Shown here: positions 1 through 11,000 of the stretch, in pieces
Numbering within the stretch: the stretch's first letter is position 1
Layout of the letters: each line of letters begins with the position of its first letter
From: Megalonaias nervosa
Lineage: Eukaryota > Mollusca > Bivalvia > Unionida > Unionidae
Direction of reading: 5' to 3'
Assembly: GCA_016617855.1 (NCBI GenBank)
Contig: JAECUM010001737.1
Location: 1 to 64,000, forward strand
DNA length: 64,000 nt
The notes under the pieces: generated by a model
Told to the model about the DNA's origin: nothing
The model's database searches: none
Seen by the model: only the letters and a program-made list of their open reading frames with translations
Position numbers and translations under genes: made by a program

Positions 1-477
1 TTATATCACATACAAATACACATAATTGCACTTTGAATGGAGTTACGATATGCTCCGGGCAACTGTGTATTGATCGAGTGCATGAATTCTTCACATCCCT
101 GCGAGTGTGTCCGCTAAAAAAATGTAGTTCTACGATTTTTCTTGTAGTTTACAATCACATATGCAAATTGATAAGTTAATTATTTTCTTTTTGAGTTTCT
201 ATTTTTATTCACATTTATTAATTCAATATAAGACACACTCATGATTTAAACATGAAATATGTTTTTTATGAAGAAAGTAGTGCACTACAAACACGGTTAG
301 CTTCTTTTACACTGAGACGTGAACTGTCAGGCATTCACGTACTGGAGTTCGGAAATTAGCGTGGAATAGAAACTAAGCGAAATGACGAACCAACAAGAGG
401 TAATTAAAATATTTTAATATATTGACAGTTCATCTAAGTCATTGTTCTGCTTTAATTAACATTTCTGAAGACTATAC

Positions 478-480
<3 letters not shown>

Positions 481-539
<59 letters not shown>
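481..539. repeat. (CT)n microsatellite
   Basis: Uninterrupted CT dinucleotide tract of 59 bp in copy 1 of the 1.35 kb duplication. Reading frames through it are spurious serine/leucine runs. Confidence 0.97.
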
Positions 540-542
<3 letters not shown>

Positions 543-930
543 GGACGGTTTGACTTAACTTTACCATCATTCATAGGTCCAGAGACATCGTTGTATGACA
601 CAAGCGAAAATCCCCAACGCTCGTATTTTCGTGGATTTTCGCCTGTATCTAGCTACGATAAGAGAGAGAGAGAGAGAGAGAGAGGGTGGGGTGGTGGTGG
701 TTAAGAACAACAACATCAGCGCATTAAATACGTTACAGTATGTGTAGGCCTACCTCGTAACCGACAAATTTAATTTAACAGTATCGACAGGCTGTTGGAA
801 CTATGTATAATTGATATTATGTACACTGTAAATAGATCCCAAGGAAAGTGTAAACATACGGTTACGACGAACCATATTCTTGTAGGTTACTTGGTGCAAG
901 TTCAGTTTTGATGCTTTCGTCCAGCGCAAT

Positions 931-935
<5 letters not shown>

Positions 936-985
<50 letters not shown>
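936..985. repeat. (CT)n microsatellite
   Basis: 50 bp of CT repeats. The apparent small proteins on both strands here are products of the repeat. Confidence 0.97.
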
Positions 986-988
<3 letters not shown>

Positions 989-1184
989 TTTTGCATATTT
1001 TACCCTCCGCACGAGAGGAACGGAAAAAAGAAACGATTCCGATGAAAGTGTGTACCATTTTAATTTCATTTAGAAAACAGGGACTATTAATACTTGTTGT
1101 CATTATTTTCATATTTCATTTATGATTAATGAGTAGAAATTCATAATTGATCTATATGCCTGCAGTTGAAAGAATGTTTATGTA

Positions 1185-1346
1185 TAGAATATATGTATAG
1201 TATGTACGCTGTATCAGTGATATACCACGAGATGTATAAATTTTTCATTAAAAGGAAACGAAGCTTGCTGAGTTTCTTTTTAATGAAAAATTTATACAGC
1301 GAGTGGTGTATCATTGATACAGCGTACATACTGTACATATATTCTA
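1185..1346. repeat. Long near-perfect hairpin (foldback/MITE-like)
   Basis: The left arm, about 1185-1258, is matched by its reverse complement at about 1272-1346. Only about 13 bases lie between the arms, and few mismatches are seen over some 75 bp. The arms include GTATGTACGCTGTATCA and AAATTTTTCATTAAAA. Such a structure is typical of a foldback element or a MITE with long terminal inverted repeats. No clear target duplication was found. Confidence 0.85.
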
Positions 1347-1840
1347 TTTATACCACATACAAATACATATATTTGCTCTTTGAACGGAGTTCAGATTTAC
1401 TACAGGCAGCCGTGTATTGACCTAGTGAATGAACTCCTCACATCCCCGAGTGTGTCCGCTACAAAATGTAGTTCTCTGCCTTAGTGGCTATTTACAATCA
1501 CCTCTGCATATTGATAAGTTGATTGTTTTCTTTCTTGGTTTCTATTTTTCTCCACATTGATTAACTCAGTATAATACACACTTATGATTTAAACATGAAA
1601 GATGGTTTTAATGATAAAAGTAGAGCAGTAGCAACACTTGGATAGCTATACCATTCAGATTACAGCGCATGGAAATTAATGTGGAATAGAAACAAAGCCA
1701 ACTGACGAACCAACAAGAGGTAATTAAAATATTTTAATATATTTACAGTCGATCTAAGTCATTATTCTGCTTTAGCAACCGTACAACCAACCACAAACAC
1801 ACTCTCTCTCTCTTTCTCTCTGGTCGGTTTGACTTTAAAA

Positions 1841-1863
1841 CTCTGTCTCTGTCTCTGTCTGTC

Positions 1864-1925
<62 letters not shown>
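1841..1925. repeat. (CT)n / (GTCT)n compound microsatellite
   Basis: CTGT/CTCT units turn into a pure CT tract. A weaker CT-rich stretch lies just before it at 1801-1820. Confidence 0.95.
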
Positions 1926-1928
<3 letters not shown>

Positions 1929-2051
1929 CTTTGGTCAGTTTGACTTAACTTTTACCATCATTCATAAGTCCAGAGATATCGTGGGATGAGAAACGAAAAT
2001 CCTCTACGTTCGCCATTTCATAGATTTTAGCCCGTATCCTGCTATGATGGT

Positions 2052-2053
<2 letters not shown>

Positions 2054-2101
<48 letters not shown>
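2054..2101. repeat. (GA)n microsatellite
   Basis: Uninterrupted GA tract of about 48 bp. It corresponds in position to the shorter (AG)n at 661-684 in the first copy of the duplication. Confidence 0.96.
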
Positions 2102-2102
<1 letters not shown>

Positions 2103-2636
2103 CCTTTGGACATTTTCATATTTAAATAATAATAATCGATTTTTTAGAACATTATGGTATGTTTAAGAAAAAACAAATAAAAAACATAACATTAAATATA
2201 TCACAGTATGTGTACCACGTAACCGAGGAATTTACTGGTTTGCAACATTGTATCACTGATAAACACTGTAGATAAATCTAAGGGAAAGTGCACACGTATC
2301 GTTAGGACAAACCATATTCTTGCAGGTTACTTGGTGCAATTTCTATTTCAAGGTTTTAATCCAGCTCAAATTCCTTTTCTCTCTCATTCCACATTTCTGC
2401 GCAGTTTGTCCATTATGCATGAGAGGGGAGGGGAGAACAGAAAGCAGAAAGGATTGTGATGAAAATGTGTACCATATTAAATTAATTTAGAAAACGGAGA
2501 TTATTAATACTTTTCATCATTATTTTTCATACGTCACTATTGACTAATGTGTGGAAATTGATCATTGATCTAGAATCAACTGCAGACGCTCGCGAGAATA
2601 TTTATATATGCGTATTATTGCGCCATGGGCGGATCA

Positions 2637-2673
2637 CAATTTGATATACCAATAGTATTGGTATATCAAATTG
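2637..2673. repeat. Perfect 37-bp palindrome
   Basis: Eighteen-base arms (CAATTTGATATACCAATA and its exact reverse complement) flank a single G. A second, partial copy of the right half with the following TTGCTTTATACCAACACTTTAAA lies at about 2747-2790. The palindrome sits at the end of duplication copy 2, where copy 1 has the unrelated 162-bp hairpin. Confidence 0.9.
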
Positions 2674-2799
2674 CTTTATACCAACACTTTAAATGCATGT
2701 TATTTTTTAATGTATGTGGTATAAATATTCGTATTATTGCGTCATAGTATTGGTATATCAATTTGCTTTATACCAACACTTTAAAAGCCATGTTGTTAT

Positions 2800-4360
2800 A
2801 TATATCACATCGCCTCTTTCAGCTGAGTCCACATTCTACCTTAGTCCGGATTTTCTTTAATAGTGACACACACGCCAATGCGTAAAAGATTACATGATGT
2901 AGAGGCATATGGAGTTAAGTTCTTTATTCAGAGACAAACCAAGGTGAACGTCTTGGCCTAGTCTGGATAGTATTCCAACTCGCACCGTTCTGGTCGCGAG
3001 TCCGTCGCGCTAACTACTTTGCTACCGCAGCTCACGCGAAAGTTGGAGATCACCTACTTTCGAGGTCTACCATTCTTCCTTGCACATGCTTGAATCGGGA
3101 CTCGAAATCAGGATGGCAAAGGTACTAAATTATTACTTTATGTGTTTCTTCAGCCATAGCTATGTGGCTTAGGTATTGGTAAAAGAAGTCGCAAGTAGGT
3201 GTGATATCGCTCACAAGGACTGTATTTGCCTACAGCCAAGGACCACACAAAAAGACTTGCTTTATGGAACATAGGATTTAATAGGGTCAAATTTTATACA
3301 ATTGAGGAATTGAAAGTATCCAAATCTTTGACAAGTCAATGTAGTCCCGTGACATTGCAAAAAAGTTGCATATTTTAGGCCTAAGATATACTGTTATTTT
3401 TTGTTTTTTCTTTCTGTTATTTTCAAAATGTTTTGATGAAACTTGGGCAAATAGCGCATAAGATACGGTTTCAAATACAGTTTAGTGTCCGTAAGTTCTG
3501 AACTAGAATTTTACCACTTGGTCATCGCTGGCAGCAGTTTATTAGTATGTTTCTAACCCTTTGAAAGGAAAATATGGTGACTGTACGATCCTTCTCGTTC
3601 ATGTGTGATCCTGGCCTACGGATGTTAAACAGCTCCCCTCCACCGATAGAGAACTCAGACTTGGTTTTAGAACTGAAGGTGTATATCGGTATGAGCACAA
3701 TATGCGGTTGACAGGCGAGTTCGAATCTTATGGTGTTTAGGAGCAAAACTGTCAAAAAAATCATAAGCACTTACCATTAGTAAAATTAAAATTAATTCAA
3801 GTTTTCGTGTGAGAATTAGCATCATGCCTGTCACCAAAGCATACTAAATATGAAGAGCAGTGTTCATGCGCAAGGTCCTTTTCTTTTCCTTACTGTTGCT
3901 ATTCGTAAAAATTATGTTGCAAATACATCATGCATGTTGTGGGTGTTAGGTGCATGCGTACTTGACACTTCTCCCACGCCAGTTGAGATAGACACGTCAG
4001 AGTTTGTGATATGGTTTGAGAAGTTATAGTTGGACAGTTGTCTTAAAGACAATCTAATACCAACTCTCTTTCCATCAAGGGATCAGGATGGAGAGCAACA
4101 GGTAGTTAGAGTAATGCACACCGCAGATTTCAAGTTTTGCCTTGCTTGTTTTCAGCTAAATTTGATTTCTCACGTTGCCAAAACGGAAGCAAATGAGCCA
4201 AATCCAACATTTATTTTCGGGGTGGGGTGGGGGCAACGACCCCTTGGGTATTGCGCATTTCACTTGGAATAGCATAAGTATCTTCGTTTAATTATAATGC
4301 CATTTTTAAAAAAAAAACCTAAACTTGTTGCATTGAAACATGTCATACATACCTCTGTAC
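2800..4360. other. Intergenic stretch, no gene recognised
   Basis: No exon with a recognisable protein was found. On the minus strand around 2972-3032 there is a weak tRNA-like segment (GTAGTTAGCGCG followed by GGTGCGAGTTGG, resembling A and B boxes). It may be the head of a tRNA-derived SINE, but the acceptor stem is not convincing. Confidence 0.5.
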
Positions 4361-4366
4361 CTGATA

Positions 4367-4575
4367 TATTTCATACAAGACGCGGTACAGAGAGTTATTT
4401 GTTCATGGTTATTTTGGTTATACATTTCATACAAGACTTGGTACAAAGAGTTCTTTGTTTATGGTAATTTTGGTCCTATATTTCATACAAGACGCGGTAC
4501 AGAGAGCTATTCGTTTATGGTTATTTTGGTCCTATAATTTATACAAGACGCGGTGCAGAGTTATTTGTTTAGGCT
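4367..4575 (+). repeat. 56-bp minisatellite, about 3.7 copies
   Basis: The phrase TTTCATACAAGACGCGGTAC recurs with a 56-bp period, with its TCATACA core at 4371, 4427, 4483 and (as TTATACA) 4539. Copies differ by a few substitutions. The open frame through it is a product of the repeat. Confidence 0.92.
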
Positions 4576-5166
4576 TGATTGGTCATTAGATCCAAAGTTA
4601 CTGCATGAGAATACGAGTCAAGTCTGCGTACTGGAGGCACAGACGAATTCGCTTTGTTAAAATGTGATATTTATTACCTACAGAATAAGATCTTGACTGT
4701 TTGTATGACTTGAGATGAAATCAACAAAGAGGGCACATTTGAAAGAAGGAAACATCTTTTAATCATTTATATAAATGAAACAACGGAAAACATAAAGTAT
4801 CTAAAGGAAGCATGTATGAAAATGCTCAGAAAAGTGTCTACATGGAATACACAGTGTACAGTATATTGCCTGGAGTGAACAAATGCATAAGAGAAATATG
4901 TACGTAAAATCAGATCATTTTCTTTCAGCTGACCCTTGATGAGTTGATAATAAATATTAATAAACAAAGCTTAAAACTTATATATTTTTTCGTTTCTAGT
5001 TAATGAATATTGATGACTATTTTGATATTAATTAGCATAAAAAGATACCCTGAGTACACCAGGCCATTACATAGGCTACAATTTGAAACAAACACGTATT
5101 TCTACAGTTGAAATAATTGTTAATGCAAAATATGTGAGACTAACATTTCCCTAAAGTATGTTTAGG

Positions 5167-5172
5167 TTTAAT
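5167..5172 (-). terminator. Possible ATTAAA polyadenylation signal of the chitin-binding gene
   Basis: On the minus strand the variant signal ATTAAA lies about 52 bases past the stop codon of the chitin-binding gene. No canonical AATAAA was seen on this strand in the next ~500 bases. This is only a candidate. Confidence 0.3.
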
Positions 5173-5223
5173 ATTTTTTTAATGGGCAAAGTGAATGTTA
5201 CAGAGATCATATGCTCTTTTAGT

Positions 5224-5497
5224 TTACTTTCTTCCAGAGGGACTGCCTACATTGACGAATGCAGACGCGCAAGTCTCGGAGTATTGATTCCAAACAAGCC
5301 CGGAGGGGCAGGAGACAACATACACGTCACCCCACAGGTCGCACTGAATAAACTTGGTGGCATCTGGGTGGGGAAAGAACAGTTTAAGAGCAGCTATAGT
5401 CTCACGGGTGCAAGGGTTCTTCAGTCCGTTAATGGTCGATGAGCCCGGTTTGACGGTAATGTTGCCGGTGCCAGTACCTGATCCAAGAAAGAGAAAT

Positions 5498-5551
<54 letters not shown>

Positions 5552-7949
5552 CTCTCAAACAATCGATAAACCCAACAATCAAATATATCTCCTTTCATAA
5601 TGATGTTATTGAAAGTTAACATGAAACATGGCGAACATCTTTGTCTGTACAAGAAAATAATTAAATGAAAACAATTTCTCAAACTTAATAGTACATTTTG
5701 CATCAGTTAAGTTCCAATTCAACAACTATCACTTTATCCTTGATTTTCGAAGTACATGAACCCCATTAAACACTAGCCTTGGTGGTTGATGCATATTATT
5801 TCAAACACAAATGTTACAAAGATTAAAGAGCAATACATTTATAAATAAAAATCTGTTGGTTTTGAACTTTACCCATAACAAAGTCATTGGTTTGTAAATC
5901 TGTTTTAATTTTAAGTATCGCCTTCAAAAAATGACTAAGACGTCGCTTCATTAAGCAATGAAATTCCCAAAACATAACCTGTGCCGGAAGTGCCGAACTT
6001 GTAGACGCATGACAGACGGTTCTCATTCCAGACCAGACCGGAAGGACACATCAAGACGTTGGCATGGCCGAGCAGATCGCATTCGATAAATCGAGTTTCA
6101 TCTCCTAAAATGGGATAAGAAAGTCTCTGTGCAAGAATAACATTAAAACTTTAGAAAATTACTAGTAGAAGAAGCAACTACAGTTGTCTGAAATATTGGT
6201 ATGGTGTTTCCCATGCAATGAATCCAATATTAAATATTCTCTTCTTGAGCGGTTAATAATATATGCAAGTCTGGAGGAAAAGGAAATTCTTCAGAATGAT
6301 ATATTGTGCCTCCTACACAATTAACAACAAAACAAAATAATTAGTATTGAAACTTTCCAAAGAAAAGTCGATTATTTCAGTCACAACTTCCCTTTTTGGG
6401 GTACCAACATAAGTCATAAAGGCTAAAGCACACATAAGAAGTCTCACGACCATACAAGCAACAGTTTCTATGAAACTAAATTCCTTGCAAATGCATAAAA
6501 ACAGGTGTAAACATTTGGCTTATTAGCACTTTATCTACATTAATGTGCAAAATTATCAATATCAGTTACTAAGGAAACAAATAAATCTCAGAAAATAGTA
6601 ACAATAAATGTCATTGTTACTTTCGTGGCAATTATTTTTTTTTAAACCAAAGAGAAACGATTTTTCAGACTATTTTTGTCTTTATTTTGAATAACCTCAA
6701 AGAACAACTACAGAGTCAATCACATCTTCGGATGATCAGATATATGCTTATGATTGGTCAATGCCAGGCATGACAATGGTGAGAAAAAAAAATTGAATTA
6801 CATGCAGTAAGGCATTTGATACCGTTATTTTATTACTCATCCAAGGGAAACAAAAAGGGGAAATGACCTTTTAATGCTCTATGGTATCTTCTTAAATAGA
6901 CGGCTAATAGCTATTCCCTAAAATAAAGTTATTGTCGACACCTTCCTTAGTCAATTCAAATAAACATTTCAACTCCTGCGGTTAAATTACTTCAAATTTA
7001 GATTGTGGTTACTCTTAAAGCGGACGTTTAAGGATGTGCCTCTCAACATTGCTATGGTTACCCTACGACCAATCTTCAAAGAAATGCAACCAAATTGCAC
7101 ACAGTCTTTAATTTAAAACTTCTTAAAACAAACGAAATTCCAAACAGTATGTCGTAACTTAGTCCCAATATGCACGAAATCTTCAAAATATCATTCCTAT
7201 ATCCTTTTTTCCGAAAACTGTTTCCAATATAGAATAACAATTTTAGTTAAATTATTTCTTCTGCTCATTTAGCTATATTGCATGTCACTACAGCAAGTTG
7301 ATGGCACGCAATTTTACTTGAATAAAACCAGATGTCGGCATGACATATAGGCATATATTCAGCAATACAGTTGTCATTGACAAAAAGGAGGAACGAGTAT
7401 CGGAGATGAAACATAAAGAAACAAGGACAAGTTTTAAGTTACCCGTCACAGCGAAGTAAATGCTACCAGCAACCAGATTCTCAGGGGTGCAAGGATTGGC
7501 TGGGTTCACAGGATTGACGACAGAGGGCGCATGTGTGGTAACAATGGGTGCCTGAGCCTGGCAGACGGCCGTGGCGGGGTTATACAATAGGTTAAGCGGA
7601 CACTGGATTATGTACATTCTACCGAATTTGTCACACTGGATGAACTTGCTGGCGTCCATAGGATGAGGGAAGTAGACCTTTTGTTCCACATTGGCTGTAC
7701 ATGGGTTTGGGACATTCTGGAATGCATCTGCAATGAAATATGAACAGAAAATACCTAAAGACCGTGCTGTTAAGTTTAATTTCAAATGCTTGGAACACTT
7801 AGTTTTGTTTTCCTGCTTGGAAAATTCATTATCTCAATGAAATATTTGCGAAACAGTTCTTAAAGAAGATTACCACCATCATGATGATGATGATAATCTC
7901 TGTCTGTCTCGTCCGTGATGAATAATGTTTGGAAATAAAATGTCAGATT

Positions 7950-8039
<90 letters not shown>

Positions 8040-11000
8040 ACATGTTGCATTGTAATATTTCATTCAACACTTGGGACTTCGTGTGCGTGTAAGAGTTTAT
8101 AGATAATTTTTAAAAATCGTTTTCAACGTATATTTCAGTTCTGTGTACAATTAAAGTTTTAGCATAGTCATGCGATGTTTTAATATTATAAATCACAAGT
8201 AACTGGTGAATCAGTAAACTTGGTACAAAATGTTCCTTATGAAATAATCAAACCCTTCATTGCAGGGTTTCGCGGAGTCAAAAGAATGCGTGTCTCCTCG
8301 CGGGCGTTACAGCAATCGAGTAAAAATTGATATTATAGCAACAAAGCTTCTAAGTGTGTTTACACACTTTGATACTATCTTCTCTGGGATAATAAATTAG
8401 TAGTTAGATTTATTAGATGAATACACTTTGACTTTGCACGTTCTCACATTAATGACTCATGGGGGATATATTATTAGAAACTACCCAATATGCCAAGCAA
8501 GATTTATTGACCTTTTATCAGTTACAAATGAATGAGGATTCTTTCATTTTTGTTTTCAGAGCTATTAAGCAAAGGTAAATCGAGAACTTTTGATAACGTT
8601 TGTTTTGTCTGATTATGTCGAATATTAAACTTCTCTTGTGTTTGTTGTAAATCTTAAGGCTGTATAGATATATAAAATCACGGATTACAGACTCGTGGGA
8701 AATTATTAGTTTGGAAAGAGATTTACAGAGGAGCCTCGTTAATCCGGACTCCGTTTATCCGGAAAGCTCGCTATCCGGACATAATTCAAAGCGAACGGAA
8801 TTCCTAAACGTTAATTTGCTCCGTTAATTAAGAAATCCGCGTTCCGGATCCGGAAATCAAAATCGGGGACCAAAGTGTAAAATTACTATAAAACTTGTCT
8901 CCATAATCCGGAAATAATCTGTCCAAAAATAAGAAATTTCGAAAAATCGTATATGAAAAAACAGTCAGTGGGATAACACAGATTCACCTACGCGAATTTG
9001 GAGGTGTGTCAATGTATCAATCTCTGACTGGTCAAATTCTAGTGGTATGTTAAAGTTATCAGTTGATCACGTGATCATGTGCGTGTGGAAAACCTTAGTA
9101 GCGTGACCATATTGTAACAAGCGATTGTATAAACAATGTCTGTTTTAGTTAGTCGCCGACGGGGTGGTGGGGGGTGGTGGTGTTAATAATTAAATAAACA
9201 CACTGGGATCAAATCGTCCACGCTTTTGACATAACATATGGTTAATAAATTAAGTGTCATTAAGTCTCTTTGTTGTTTACCAATTGTATATAACAATCGC
9301 AGTATATTGATGGCTGTACAAATACAGTTGATTGATTTAAGCTGTGGACAGTATAGGGCTTCATTTCAGAATATAATGGGGACGTCAATTATCAGCTCAT
9401 TAGCAGCTATAACAAATACGACTTATAAAAATGACTGCATTTTATTAGTTTACCATAACGCATTTAACTGCCAGATATCAGTTTGTATTCGTTGTACTTT
9501 TTACATATATTATGGCGACACCATCAAGCAAGCGTAGACGAATACTTGCCAGCATAAAAAAGATTTGCCAGCACAAAGATCACCCAAAAGCTACCATTCA
9601 AGATACACGCCAGCATATTATAGCTTACTCATCCTTAGACATTGGCAAGTCGACAGTTGCGGACATCATAAAAGACAGTACATTTACAGCTAACATATAC
9701 ATGTACACACTTACAGGAATATATTTCGCTTTGAACATATCCGCGGCATTCTGAAACTCCTGTTTGACATGCAAAGTCTTTACGAATCTAATCTCAAATG
9801 GCACATAAAATACTTTTCTTTTTCTTTTTTTTTCGGCTAAGTGGGGGGGGGGGCATCTGTCTGGTCCCCCCCCCCACAAAAAAAAGGACAAAGCAGAGGA
9901 CATTAGAAATGTGAAATGGAATTTACGACTACTACTACTACTACGACATGGGTGAATAGAATCGATGGAATATTATACATAACCAAACTTGAAGAAGAAA
10001 TACTACATAACAAAATAATACAGAAATAATTCTACAAGGAAAAATGAACAGTGACGTTTACTCACGAAATGCAAGGGAGAAAATGGCGGCCAATAAGGCT
10101 AATAAGGAAGTTAAAGAACTAGAGAAAATTTTCAAGACAAAGAGGATGGAGACAAGTGAAGGATCCTTCCTAGAATGCCCATACAGAGAAGGGACACAAG
10201 AACTGGATATGTCAAAAATAATACGTGAAAGAGTACCAGGAATAACAGCATTGATGATAGCACTGAAAGTCCAAAACCCAGAATACATACAACAAATTTA
10301 TTCCCTTAACCCAAACGGGTATAAAAGTTACATATTGAGACCCAGAGGAACCCAACCGATACTACCATTCGGCGATAAATAACTATTGCAGGAGAGACGG
10401 TCACAGTAAAAGACCTCACACCCATCTTGAGGAAAATAAAAAACAAACGGGAGAACTACACCTATCTGACATCCCACTGGAGATTCCATTGCAAGCAACA
10501 GTAGAGAAGTTTGAGAAAAAATCAACATAAAGGTGATAACATCAAGATTAGCAACTATTCCCTTAACCACAGTATTCAATGGGATAAGGATATTGGAAAT
10601 AGTAAAGAGCATTCTTTCTACATGGTTTTCTGACTAAATCATGGTACAAGGATGTATCTATCATAGAACATGCAATAGATGTGGACAGACAGGGCATACT
10701 CCACACAAATGCTCTAAAAACTCAGAGACCTAAGCAGAGGTCAGAGAAATTATTAAAGGACAGAAAGTAACGATGACGAAACAACAACAACAACAAAAAC
10801 AACAACAACATCCAAAACAACAATCCGAAAAAAGCAACAAGAAGAAAAACAAAACCTAAAACAGCAACAAGGAAAACAACAACAACTAATAGGACAAAAG
10901 CAAAATCAACAACAACAACAAGAAAAACAGAAACAGAAAGAAAAAAAGGAGAAATACAATAGAAACAAACAAAAGTGCAAGAGAACAATCAACAAAAGAA

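Larger units (their letters stand above)
1..2605. repeat. Two-copy tandem duplication, unit about 1.35 kb
   Basis: The sequence from position 1 to about 1180 is repeated from about 1348 to about 2605 with many point differences. Landmarks recur in the same order: the CACATACAAATAC start (about 8 and 1355), the phrase around AGTGTGTCCGCTA (about 104 and 1451), GACGAACCAACAAGAGG (about 383 and 1704), GGTTTGACTTAACTTT (about 547 and 1936) and CATATTCTTG (about 873 and 2311). Copy 1 is cut by the window edge. Each copy carries its own (CT)n and (GA)n tracts. No protein-coding exon was recognised in it. Confidence 0.85.

Noticed and set aside
4340..4537. Small plus-strand protein
   Set aside because: The frame is created by the 56-bp tandem repeat.
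5158..5442. 94-codon plus-strand frame near the chitin-binding gene
   Set aside because: It is the antisense shadow of exon 4 of the minus-strand chitin-binding gene.
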